DNA from: Sordariomycetes sp. S80-01Y
Lineage: Eukaryota; Ascomycota; Sordariomycetes
NCBI GenBank assembly: GCA_037042185.1
Contig: JAXQJY010000031.1
Location: forward strand, 2,046,001 to 2,110,000
Direction of reading: 5' to 3'
Length of the DNA stretch: 64,000 nt
Shown here: positions 55,012-64,000 of the stretch, one piece after another
Layout of the letters: the number at the start of each line of letters is the position of its first letter
How positions within the stretch are numbered: the stretch's first letter is position 1
Notes under the pieces: generated by a model
Database searches by the model: none
What the model was told of the DNA's origin: nothing
The model's input: the letters and a program-made list of their open reading frames with translations, nothing else
Program-made: the position numbers and the translations under genes

Positions 55012-57152
55012 CTAGTGACGGGAGGAGCTGCCGAAGTCAACCTCGCGCTCCGGCAGGTGCTTCTTGTCGGGTTTCCTGCCCTTGATGGCGAACTCAGACA
55101 TGATTTGGATGTGATCCGCCGGGAAGTGCCAGTAGGGGAAGGCCGGTATCCTCGAGAGGTAGCCCATGTCAGGCGGGCCGAGAACGCTGAGGACCTCTAG
55201 GGAGTTCGTCGAGTACCAGATGTAGTCAATGACGTCGGTGAAACCAGGCGTATAATTCGTGAAGGGCATCTGGTCTGCCGTGCCCTTCGTGTGGGCATAT
55301 GCGTCCCGCAGGCTGAAGGGATGCTCGATACCATCGCGGGTGAAGCTGCCGTACTGGTGGCCGCCGAGGTCCGGATGTTCTGGCGACACATGACCCTTGG
55401 ACATCAAGTCATACACTGCCGAGTTTTCAGGGGAGTTGAAGTCGCCGCAGACGAGCAGGGGGATCTCGGTGTTGGTGCGATACTCTTGGCTCGGGCCAGG
55501 CTCAGCTTGGGGCGGTGCCTCTTCGGCGTCCTCATCCTCTCCGCGGGGAATAGTGATCATCTTCTTGTCCTTGACAGCCGGCCAGCGGGCATACTTCTCG
55601 GCAAGCTTGGTAACTTGCTCCATCAAGATGCCCGTTTGGATGACCTTGACGTCCGCAAGGCTGGATTCCCACGTAAGATGTGCGTTTACAAGGATGATGC
55701 GGGCGCCCGTCAATCGTGATTCGAAGAAGCAAATGACGGCGATGTTGTCCTTGGGCATGACGCGATTGAACACATCGTGCTGGTTCTTCATATCCGGGCG
55801 GTTGATGGCAATACTTGCAAACTCGATGCTCTGACGGTCCAGCAGTATAAACTTGCTCTGTTTGTAGAACACGGCACAACCGTCCACGGACTGGGCCTCC
55901 TTCTCGGGCATTGTGCGGTATCTCGTCTTGGGCCAGTGGACACCCTTGTAATCCATGCGTGCCAGAGGTGCGCTCAGGCTTTCCTTGAAAGCATCCGTCG
56001 AGACTTCCTGCAAGGCCAGGAAATCGGCATCACGGTCCGCCAACTCGCTCAAGATGCAATCTTTTCGGTAGTCCCAGTTCAGGGCATTCGTAGGCGTGTA
56101 ACCATATTGTTGGGATGTGGCGTACTTGTCGCAAAGAATGTTCCATGAGAAGACCTTGATACGCTCTTGGTTTGTGTTCACGTCGTCTTGGATCGGTAGC
56201 ATCTGACGCTCAGGAGGAACAGGGGGCGCTGCACAAGTTAGCTAGGTCTCCTCCACGCTGAAATGGCAGACTAACCAGGAGCATTTTCCCGAAGGTAGTT
56301 GATGAAGCTCTTGGTTCCCTTGTGGATGATCTCCTCCTTCATCTCGCTTTGCAGAGGATTACCCTCGATGCCAAGCATCTCCAGGTGATGTAGTGACCCT
56401 AGCTCCAGCGGAAGCTCGACGATGTTGTTGTTGAATAGGAGCAGCTTCTTCAGGTATGTGCACATTCCTAGTTCCGGGGGTATGTCGGAGATCTGATTGC
56501 AGGAGAGGTCGAGGTGTGTGAGGTGTCGGAGCTCTCCAATCTGCTTTGGAACTCGCGACAGCTTGTTCGAAGCTATGTAGAGCTGGGACAGAAACTTGTA
56601 CCGGAAGAGCTCCAGCGACAGGTTGCGCAGTCCCTGACCGCTGAGATCCATGTTATGCCAATCTTGTCGGTTCAGTTCCTCCTCTGTCCTCTGCGGCCTC
56701 CTTATGTCGTTCTCGTCGTCGGTCTGCACCTTTGTGGATGTCGACGGCGCTGCGCTGATTCCCTTATTCTCAGACGACTTAAGTCTGGCATAATAATGGG
56801 GCTGCTGCTGCTCGGTCATAGCGACGTGCGCTCGTTCGGCTTCCTTGTGCATACGGAGTTGCTCGGCCCACATCTCGTTCGGCGGGGGTGCTTGAGGGGT
56901 TCTGTTTGCGCCGGAGTGTCCATTGGTACTGAAAGGACTCGCGTTGGACAAGACTCCCGTCTGAAAGCCTCCGTGGTGGCCCAGGCCGTTGGCGCTAGAC
57001 AGGCCATGGTCTTGCTGGAGTCCTTGGTGGTGCTGATTTTGGGACGGGTGATGCTGTTGGTGTTGTTGGTAGTTGTAGAGTAGGTTGGGCATGCCGCGAC
57101 CTGCCCCATTCAGCCGGGCATTGTGGCCCTGCTGGTGGTTTGGGGGGTACAT
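55012..57152 (-). CDS. CCR4: CCR4 deadenylase (Ccr4-Not catalytic subunit)
   Basis: Exons 57152-56276 and 56228-55012 give 697 residues from the ATG at 57152. An open frame continues above it (FSAGMYPP), so a further 5' exon may exist. The N-terminus is Gln/His/Asn-rich (YQQHQQHHPSQNQHHQG). Leucine-rich repeats (residues about 170-270: LSGQGLRNLS, LYIASNKLSRVPKQIG, LDLSCNQISDIPPELG) bind the Caf1/Pop2 subunit. The C-terminal exonuclease-endonuclease-phosphatase domain starts KVFSWNILCDKYAT. Catalytic residues appear in LALQEVS (Glu), VCGDFNSPENSAVYDLM (Asp, Asn) and FPADHIQIMSEF (Asp, His). It shortens mRNA poly(A) tails in the cytoplasm. The 47-nt intron has a CTAAC branch. Confidence 0.94.
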
Positions 57153-58932
57153 GCCAGCAGAGAATGACGACTTGGTTGTCTGTCGTCTCGGAGTGATCGT
57201 ATCAAGTGGCCTGGCCGGGAGGGATGCTCGGTAGGCGATCCAGCTCGAGGAAGACAGAAGATGCTATTTTCGAACGGCGGGGAGCGGTTTCGGAGTGCAT
57301 CTGTCGCTTTCGATGCGGTTCTGGGGGTGTTGGGAGATCGGTTCGACTCGTCTGGGGATCGGTCTCCGTCTGTGGTTTCACGTGTGGCTGGTAGGGAAGG
57401 GCAGCTGGCGGGGCTCGTTTTCGCACATGAGATCGGCAGCGTCGTTGCTTCTGCATATGCTGTCTGGAGCTGAACACGAGCTTAATTGCCCATCAGAAGG
57501 CTGCGATGGCCTCACGATGAACGTGTCTCGTTGAAAACGGCAGAGGGGTCTGTCGTAAGGTGTCGCGACAGCAGACAAAGGTCGCAGCGGTGTTTCGCTG
57601 GGTGCGTCGGCAAGCAGTTCGGTAGGAGTATAGTAAGGCCTTGCGCGAGGAAGTATCAGTCTCCGAGATGATCAAACCAAGGGGAACAGGGCCTTCTGAG
57701 GGTCGCGCAACCGGCGGAGGGCGAGCTATGGTGGCACGGGGATCTGCAAGGGAGTCGGGGTTCAGGGTGCACTCACGTTGGCAAATGAGTGTATACGCGT
57801 GGTTCTGGGTAAGCGCTGTAGCTTCAACAGATACTGTGTGGTGGATAAAAGGCCGATGTTGAAGTGAATCAGTTCGTCGTCGTCTTGGGGATCGAGGAGG
57901 CTGGTCGTGATCAATCCGGACGATTGATGATTGACGAACTCGGCGCTGCCCACCAGCCCGGGACATCTGATACTCCGCAGTGGGGCGCTGCCAAGTCACG
58001 TGCGCCTCATGTCAGATCTGGCTTCTCGTGCCTGCCAAGCGACGGCAGTGCATCACCAGCAGCTTCACAGGTGGCACAGCCTTGGAAGCGCCTTGACCGA
58101 TGTGTGGGCTTCGAGTATGAGCAGTTGGTCATGGAGACCTCATCAAACTCGGCCTCTGGGAGCTGGGCCATCAGCCGTATTGCGCCACTCGCGGTGTTGG
58201 CCAGTTTGTTGCGCCCGACCGATGCAGCATTAATCATCAAGAGTTTTCATTCACTTATCCTTCATTTGCTTGATCATTCCCAGTCTACTGTTCTCACAGG
58301 TCCATGGACATTAATTGCGAGCCTGGCTGTCCCTCTCCTCATGTGTAAAGACAGAGCGCGCAAGATCCACCTTGCGGTCAAAAGTCACACAACAGCTCCT
58401 TGCAGATACGCGGAAATGATGAGCAACTTTGAAGCTTCCCTCACAGAGCCGTCTATTCGGTGGCTGTCGGTGTTGGATGCCGGACCATCTGCAAGGCGCG
58501 GACAAAATGACGATAGTTTCCTCTTTGGGCCTATTGTCAACTGCGCGCTTACCACCAAGTGGCTGAGCTCGGCGGTGATCGACTTACTTTTAGAAACCCA
58601 CCTCTCCAGGTGCAGATGAATCCTGGAGACACGCAGCAATATTTGCTGACATTTGCGGACAACAGGCCTTTGATATTCGGGTGTCGGCACAAGGGACAAT
58701 TGACGTGGCGATTCTCAGTGAGATCCTGAGCACCCTGCCCGGTAGACGCTGGTGGCAACCTATTCGATACGTTTACACGAGGTTGAGTCCGAGGCAGGGG
58801 ATTCCGAAGGCAGCTTCCTCCGATATATCTTGAAACCAAAATACCGCGATGTTGCCGTTGACGGAGCAGGCAGGCATACCCATCTTATACTATTTTCTTC
58901 CTACTTTGTCAAAGATTGTCTAGGTTACCAAC
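57153..58932. other. Intergenic region between CCR4 and HET gene
   Basis: About 1.8 kb, presumably holding both divergent promoters and the CCR4 leader. A 251-codon frame at 57864-58619 begins with GTG and lacks any domain, so it was not called. Confidence 0.4.
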
Positions 58933-60966
58933 ATGAGAGTTGAAGAAACGTGGAATAGAGACTTCCAATATGACCCAGTCAACAGCCACATAGGCGACAT
59001 ACGCCTGCTTACCATCCTGCCCAAATCTATGAGCGGCCAATCGTCAAAGCCGCTCTGTCTCCTGGAGAACGCAAATCTCAACGCCGCGCCGCGTTACACA
59101 GCACTCTCCTACACATGGGGGAGCCCGCACAACACGAGCACCATAGTCGTGAACGGCGTCGACTTCACCGTCACCGTCAACCTCGCCGTACTTCTCCAGC
59201 ATCTCCAACATGAAACGGAGGAGGTCACGGTATGGGCAGACGCCATCTGCATCAAGCAGTGGGACTACGAAGAAAAGGGGCTGCAGATTGCGCAGATGCT
59301 CAGGGTGTATCAGACCGCGAGGTCGAGCTACGTATGGCTTGGTCCTGCAGAAGACGGGAGCGACGAGGCCATGGCAGAGATCATTAAGACTTCGAAAGAC
59401 AAGAGGTTGACTGCTCTCGCGGACCGTCCTGTGATGAGTCGGGAGATGCAAGCCGCTTCTATGATCTACGAGTTCGGTCCGCGCCTTGCACGGCACATAC
59501 GAGATCCTTCGCGACAAGGCCCTACGGCAGCGTCGCTTTTCTCAGGCACGGACAACGAGCGGGCCAAAAAAGCCTTCATCAGCCTCATGAACCGCCACTA
59601 CTGGAGCCGAGTATGGTGCATGCAGGAGATCGTCGTGTCGCCGAACGCACAAGTCGGGTGTGGAAATTACGCGATGGATGCTGAGACGTTTTCTGCGGCT
59701 ACGAGGTCTCGAAGCAGGCACATTGCTTTGCGCAGCATGGACCTCAACGGCCGAATCTCGATAGAGACACAAGGCTACGCTGCCACCAAGCCTGAGCTTG
59801 AGCACACCATGGCTTCTCGAATGCTGCAGCAGCGACGGCGATACATCAACAGCACAGCCCTGGGCGAGGACAACGGAGGCTTCCTCAAGCTGGCTCATCT
59901 GCTGTCCGTTCTCTACGTGGACAGCGGTCTCGGGTCGACAAGCCCTCTTCAATCCGGCGATCCCCGAGATCGCCTTTACGGGATGTTGGGCATGGCGGAG
60001 GACACTAAGGAGCTAGGAATAGTTCCGAACTACACCATCACCTGGGAAGAAGCATATACCGATGTCATGTTCAAGCTGCTCGCGGCTGGATACTCGAACA
60101 CTCTGCTGTTTTGCCAGAGGAGAAGCGAGCAACCTGCCTCGCTGCCGTCATGGGTGCCCAACTTTCAGCAGCCGCTCCAGCAGCCTCCTTCCCAGCCACC
60201 GAGTCTCAGAAAGCCCTTCAATGCCTGTGGTTCCTCCCAGAACATGGATATCGGACACACTGAGGGGTCAAAGATGCTGAGGATAAGGGGCTGCGTTGTC
60301 AGCACCGTAGCCGAGATCCAAGATGCCGCTGAGTTCGCTGAGACTGAACTCATGGAAGCTCCATTCCGTCATGTCAAGACGTTTCTGGATAACGTGAAAA
60401 GCTTGGTCTCCAAATCGAGAGATAGCGAGGGCGACGACACAGCTGCCCGTGTAGCGGTGGGTGACATGGAGCACGATCGTGACAAGGATACCTGGAAACG
60501 CGCTGGCCCAAAGACCAAGGAATATCACCGTCTCGCGATCCCAATTTTGAACGCCGTCGCCAGCGGGAAAGAGTCGTGGAACAAGCACAAGGACAAGGTA
60601 CTGAGGCACAAGGAGTCTCTGCCGACGGGTGTCAAGCTTGGCGGTGTCGTCACGGCTCTCTCGGGAGGCATCTTCGCCATGGCAACGAGCTTGCCAAAGG
60701 GTGGTCCGTACGTCACGGCCGTGCTGAGGATGGGCGGGAGACGACCTTTCTTGAGTGTCGACAGGAGTGTTGGGCTTGGGCCCTCGGACATGCAGGCCGG
60801 AGACACGGTCGTCATTCTGAATGGCGTTGACGTCCCGTTCATTCTGCGACGGGAAGGAGGCCAAGCTGAGGCGTATCGGCTGATTGGCGAGGCGTACGTG
60901 CATGGAATCATGGATGGTGAATTTAACAACCCTTCGACGCCGAAGCAGTTCTTTGATCTTTTCTAG
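58933..60966 (+). CDS. HET-domain heterokaryon incompatibility protein
   Basis: Single exon, 677 residues, ATG at 58933. The HET domain (residues about 50-240) is complete: ALSYTWGSP, VWADAICIKQWD, LRVYQTARSSYVWLGP and YWSRVWCMQEIVV. Further on, GDPRDRLYGMLGMAED is the usual post-domain motif. The C-terminal half holds a moderately hydrophobic stretch (GGVVTALSGGIFAMATSLP) and ends VDVPFILRREGG, seen in many members. No NACHT, WD40 or ankyrin part is present. Such proteins trigger cell death when genetically unlike hyphae fuse; most paralogues have no known partner. It is a typical fast-evolving, dispensable family and looks intact. Confidence 0.93.
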   Translation: MRVEETWNRDFQYDPVNSHIGDIRLLTILPKSMSGQSSKPLCLLENANLNAAPRYTALSYTWGSPHNTSTIVVNGVDFTVTVNLAVLLQHLQHETEEVTVWADAICIKQWDYEEKGLQIAQMLRVYQTARSSYVWLGPAEDGSDEAMAEIIKTSKDKRLTALADRPVMSREMQAASMIYEFGPRLARHIRDPSRQGPTAASLFSGTDNERAKKAFISLMNRHYWSRVWCMQEIVVSPNAQVGCGNYAMDAETFSAATRSRSRHIALRSMDLNGRISIETQGYAATKPELEHTMASRMLQQRRRYINSTALGEDNGGFLKLAHLLSVLYVDSGLGSTSPLQSGDPRDRLYGMLGMAEDTKELGIVPNYTITWEEAYTDVMFKLLAAGYSNTLLFCQRRSEQPASLPSWVPNFQQPLQQPPSQPPSLRKPFNACGSSQNMDIGHTEGSKMLRIRGCVVSTVAEIQDAAEFAETELMEAPFRHVKTFLDNVKSLVSKSRDSEGDDTAARVAVGDMEHDRDKDTWKRAGPKTKEYHRLAIPILNAVASGKESWNKHKDKVLRHKESLPTGVKLGGVVTALSGGIFAMATSLPKGGPYVTAVLRMGGRRPFLSVDRSVGLGPSDMQAGDTVVILNGVDVPFILRREGGQAEAYRLIGEAYVHGIMDGEFNNPSTPKQFFDLF

Positions 60967-61648
60967 GTTGATTCAACATTTCAAGCAGATACACCCGGCC
61001 CCTCAAGTGATGTGTCCTCTACATTCAATGCGGTTTACCTCCATCTATCAGTCAAACGAATCGAGTAAGGAGAACCCCAGGCTTCTCGCTGACACGCATC
61101 ATACCATGCCCACCGTTGGTGTCGCCATGGTATACTTTGCAAGTCTAGAGGCCGGGGTCCTGCTGGCGCCAAATTGCGCGCGCAGCAATTCACATGTCTA
61201 TCGAATGAATAATGCAGACGGCATATCGTTTTCGCTGATCATCGCATTAACATGTCTTTGTATACATGTCTTGGAACACTCCACCCATTCCATAGCCGCA
61301 TAAAACATGTTACCCGGTAGACTTCATGAATGAACGACATAGTTACAACTCTGGCCTCTCCAACATCCTAGAAGTGTTCTATTGAGCTCTTGTGCCTGAC
61401 ATGCGAAGGACAGCAGTTTTGTTGACGTCAAAATTCCTCATCAGCACGTTTAAACGGGCCAGAGAATGGCCGCGCTGCGATACTTGGCGACGTTTCGTAA
61501 ATTGATGGTTTCTTGAACTCGTTGCATTCTATTTTGCACACTATATCTCTAAAACCCGTGAACAAAGCCACTGAATGCTATTAGAGAGTGAAAAATACCC
61601 AAGATTGAGACTTCTCATGACCACGACAGATTGCCGCTCCCAATCGCA
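60967..61648. other. Convergent spacer, no gene seen
   Basis: 682 bp between the convergent HET and reductase genes. AT-richer, with no coding region recognised. Confidence 0.4.
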
Positions 61649-62983
61649 TCAAACAAGAGGGTTTGCCGAGTCAACCACCATAGGTGGCAAGATTCCAAAC
61701 TTGTTCATCTCTTGATACATCTCAAAGATGCTCTCCAGAGAGTCCACAAACCCCGAGAATCCAAAGCGACGCAGCTTATTGTTGGACAAGGATCCGAATT
61801 TCAGGTAAGCAAAGTCTCCCCCCATCTTCTCAGGATCAGTGTCCTCGAGAATGTTCCGCGTGAGACGATTCTTAGGTCTTTGAACAATCGAAGCCCAAGA
61901 AGCCTGGTTCTCGGGATTCGAAAAATAGTCCGCTAGGGTGAAGGAGGTGCGCAAGGCCAAGGGCGGTCCATAGCCCAAGGGGGAATCCCCTCCGCCTGCC
62001 ATGACAACCGATTGGTATTTACTCTCATCCTCCTCGGGACCTTCCACTCCCTTGTCTGCACCGAACCAGCGCGCGAGCTCCCCGAAGAAGCGGTCCCAGC
62101 TGAGGCCGCCACCGTCGTGCGCGTTGAATGCTTGGTTTTTGCACTTCTCCTCGAGAACAGCCCACTCGCCCATGTACCCGGTGAGTCTAGCGGTCGCGTG
62201 CACCGCCTCAAACTGCCAGGACTCGAAGTCGCCGCCAAACTTCAGCGGCTCCCCTCTAGAGGCTTGGATGGCTGCGTAGGCAGCAAAGGGCATGAATGTG
62301 TTGAGGGGTGACTTGGCCGTCGACCCGATAACAGCTGCCGGGCGGACAACGTTCCAACCAACGCCAGGATGGTCCTCGCAGAACTTGTGCAATCTATCTT
62401 CCTGCCCGTAGTAGAAATTCTTGGATATGTGCCTCGGCTGGGGATCAGATTCAACCAGAGGTGTCCGAACACGACCAATGTGCATGCCGTAGTTCTTCCC
62501 GCCCGTTTGAAGCAAGATGCGGCGCGGAATGATGTTAGCAAGCTCCAACGCCGATAGGAAGCGATCGAAAAGGGGCACGTTGGCTTCCCAAAGCGCATCC
62601 GCCATGGCGGCCGACATCCCGCTCTCCTTGCTCGAAGGCTCCAGGTAGGCGAAGTAGAAGACATAGTCGGCCTGCACGCCTGCATTCCTCAACACCTCAG
62701 CCTGCTCCTCCGGAGACGTCCCAAGGTCGGTGGAGACATGCTTGATGCGCGATCTCAACTTGGGGGCAATGAGGCCGAGCTGTTCATCGGCGAGAGGGCT
62801 GCGGGACACAGTGTAGATGGTTGACCACCGATGGGGAGAGTCGAGCAGCGCACGCAAGGTATGGAAGCCCGAGATGCCATTGGCACCGCAGATAATGGCC
62901 TTTAGACCTGTGATGGACGGGTCAAAAGTGGGGAGGTTTCGGTAGATGCCGCTTTGGCGAAGGGGGTAGTTTTCAGAGCTCAT
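61649..62983 (-). CDS. PRISE-type short-chain dehydrogenase/reductase
   Basis: Single exon, 444 residues, ATG at 62983. The NADP(H)-binding Rossmann start is LKAIICGANGISGFHTLRAL (GxxGxxG), followed by STIYTVSRSPL. YVFYFAYLE and ILLQTGGKNYGMHIG match the progesterone 5-beta-reductase/iridoid-synthase-like (PRISE) group. The catalytic Tyr region reads KNFYYGQEDRL, with WNVVRPAAVIGSTAKSPLN downstream. These enzymes reduce 1,4-enones using NADPH; many fungal relatives sit in secondary-metabolite clusters, but no cluster partner lies nearby here. The substrate is unknown and the protein is probably cytosolic. It is divergent from the second glycosylase gene. Confidence 0.88.
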   Translation of the reverse strand: MSSENYPLRQSGIYRNLPTFDPSITGLKAIICGANGISGFHTLRALLDSPHRWSTIYTVSRSPLADEQLGLIAPKLRSRIKHVSTDLGTSPEEQAEVLRNAGVQADYVFYFAYLEPSSKESGMSAAMADALWEANVPLFDRFLSALELANIIPRRILLQTGGKNYGMHIGRVRTPLVESDPQPRHISKNFYYGQEDRLHKFCEDHPGVGWNVVRPAAVIGSTAKSPLNTFMPFAAYAAIQASRGEPLKFGGDFESWQFEAVHATARLTGYMGEWAVLEEKCKNQAFNAHDGGGLSWDRFFGELARWFGADKGVEGPEEDESKYQSVVMAGGGDSPLGYGPPLALRTSFTLADYFSNPENQASWASIVQRPKNRLTRNILEDTDPEKMGGDFAYLKFGSLSNNKLRRFGFSGFVDSLESIFEMYQEMNKFGILPPMVVDSANPLV

Positions 62984-63591
62984 GGTATCGGGGGACAGTG
63001 CAACTTGGAGAATCAGGCGAGGATGCTTTCGAAGGTGAAGAGACTCAGCATCAGCGACATGTCATATTTATGTCCCAGAGGCCGCTACATCTTGACTCTC
63101 AATGAAGATATCCATGTGGTGTGATGGTTGTGTAGAGCCTCGATGGCCGGCCAAAATACGTGAGGTCATCGGCGCAGGAATGCACCCACTTAGCACTTCA
63201 CGCTGCCTCGTGAAGTCCAGGCACTTTCACCGCTTGAAGTCTGTACCCGCCGTGCATAAGATGAATCGGACCGGATTCGCTACAGGTCTGCATCAAAACT
63301 CTGCCCAGAACTTTGCGTGCCGTCTCAGTTCTCACAATTCCGTATCCTCGTTTGCAGAGCCTATTGCTACAGAAACAAGCTTCTTTTAGCGCCGCGATCT
63401 AAGCTGGAAATACGTGACGTCGATACTTTGTCCAGCGATCTTTTTTGCACTGCCATTTGTAAGTCTGGTTACCGATTCTATAGTCCACCGCTGTCGTTGT
63501 TTTGCCCCCTTTTTCTTTGTTACATGCATCTTCACAGAACGAAGTTCGACGTCGGATGCGGTCTTTCAACGCCGTGAGGATACCCTTAAAC
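62984..63591. other. Divergent promoter region
   Basis: 608 bp between the divergent reductase and glycosylase genes. No gene recognised. Confidence 0.4.
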
Positions 63592-64000
63592 ATGGCGAGA
63601 ACACGCCAGACTCAACAGCAAAGGAACACGCCGGTTTCATCAAGACCGGCAGCGTCCGATTCCGACTCGCGTATGCAGAGCAGAGTCTCCAAGAGTCAAG
63701 TCGCTTCAAGCCAAAAACGCGACAGCAAGAAAGATGAAACGCACCGTGAACGCTCCAAGAAGGACACCGCATTAGCCAACAAGAAGTTGGCGAGTTGGAC
63801 AGCGCACTCGACATCGTCGCCTTTTCCCGATTTCAGGGCGCCCACGGAGGATCAATGTCGCCAGGCGCACAAGGCCCTCTTTGCCCTTCACGATGATGAA
63901 GTTAAGGCCAATTTCGCCAGGGACGCAACCCAGCTCCAGAACGAAGGACAGTATGACCAGCCTATGGACGCTCTGGTCGTGGCAGCGCTGAGTCAAGCAA
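63592..64000 (+). CDS. Second HhH-GPD DNA glycosylase, 5' part
   Basis: From ATG 63592 the frame stays open to the window end, 136 codons. A basic, Gln/Ser/Lys-rich head (MARTRQTQQQRNTPVSSRPA, KRDSKKDETHRERSKKD) precedes a block that aligns with the glycosylase at 15596. STSSPFPDFRAPTEDQCRQA here corresponds to KTSPFPDFPRPTPEDCVLAH there, and PMDALVVAALSQA corresponds to VLDALVRTILSQN. It is therefore a diverged paralogue of an endonuclease III-like enzyme; the HhH and catalytic Asp lie beyond the window. In place of the first copy's LSQNTS the visible end reads LSQA. Whether it is catalytic cannot be judged from what is shown. Confidence 0.8.
   Translation, partial: MARTRQTQQQRNTPVSSRPAASDSDSRMQSRVSKSQVASSQKRDSKKDETHRERSKKDTALANKKLASWTAHSTSSPFPDFRAPTEDQCRQAHKALFALHDDEVKANFARDATQLQNEGQYDQPMDALVVAALSQA

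Noticed and set aside
57864-58619. 251-codon plus-strand frame
   Set aside because: Begins with GTG, has no conserved motif, and lies in the promoter region between CCR4 and the HET gene.

Overview
This window is a stretch of nuclear DNA from a filamentous ascomycete, most likely a Sordariomycete. The evidence is short introns (about 40-130 nt, GT..AG, CTAAC-like branch points), compact genes on both strands, and typically fungal families: a HET-domain protein, an allantoate-permease-family MFS transporter, kinesin-14, CCR4, an Ilv3-type dihydroxy-acid dehydratase, mitochondrial ClpP and a fungal GIY-YIG protein. The base composition looks near-balanced. I saw no rRNA, no convincing tRNA, no CRISPR, and no recognisable transposon or viral copy. 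Gene models were spliced by eye. Non-ATG starts were discarded, and exon phases were checked by arithmetic.

Layout. 0.6-4.6 kb: two paralogous genes placed tail to tail, both with a fungal CPF..H zinc-finger-like domain and the same intron positions around it. 5.5-9.35 kb: an Asp-nucleophile alpha/beta hydrolase, a secreted trypsin, and a 69-residue I9-inhibitor-like protein in four exons. 9.6-15 kb: a TauD-type dioxygenase divergent from an allantoate-family MFS permease, then a secreted GMC oxidoreductase; this could be a small uptake and oxidation module, perhaps for sulfonates. 15.6-26.3 kb: an endonuclease III-like DNA glycosylase, an unknown conserved protein, kinesin-14 (with an unexplained in-frame TAG), a Loa1/Vps66-like acyltransferase and mitochondrial dihydroxy-acid dehydratase.

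26.4-34.2 kb: two alpha/beta-fold enzymes (a small hydrolase and a stand-alone thioesterase), a mitochondrial protein of unknown function, and mitochondrial ClpP. 34.2-38 kb is a gene-poor stretch with one weak candidate gene. 38-45.8 kb: a DUF89 damage-control phosphatase, a C-terminal fragment of an amino-acid transporter, a complete AAAP-type transporter and a GIY-YIG (T5orf172) protein. 48.2-52 kb: a large secreted Ser/Thr/Pro-repeat protein and a Mn-superoxide dismutase without a presequence. 53-61 kb: an orphan spliced gene, the CCR4 deadenylase and a HET-domain protein. 61.6-64 kb: a PRISE-type short-chain reductase and the 5' end of a second DNA glycosylase related to the one at 15.6 kb.

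No single obvious new system stands out. The best leads are the inverted zinc-finger pair in which one copy has lost a finger, the two diverged HhH-GPD glycosylases, the miniature I9 protein, the repeat-rich secreted protein, and the interrupted kinesin.
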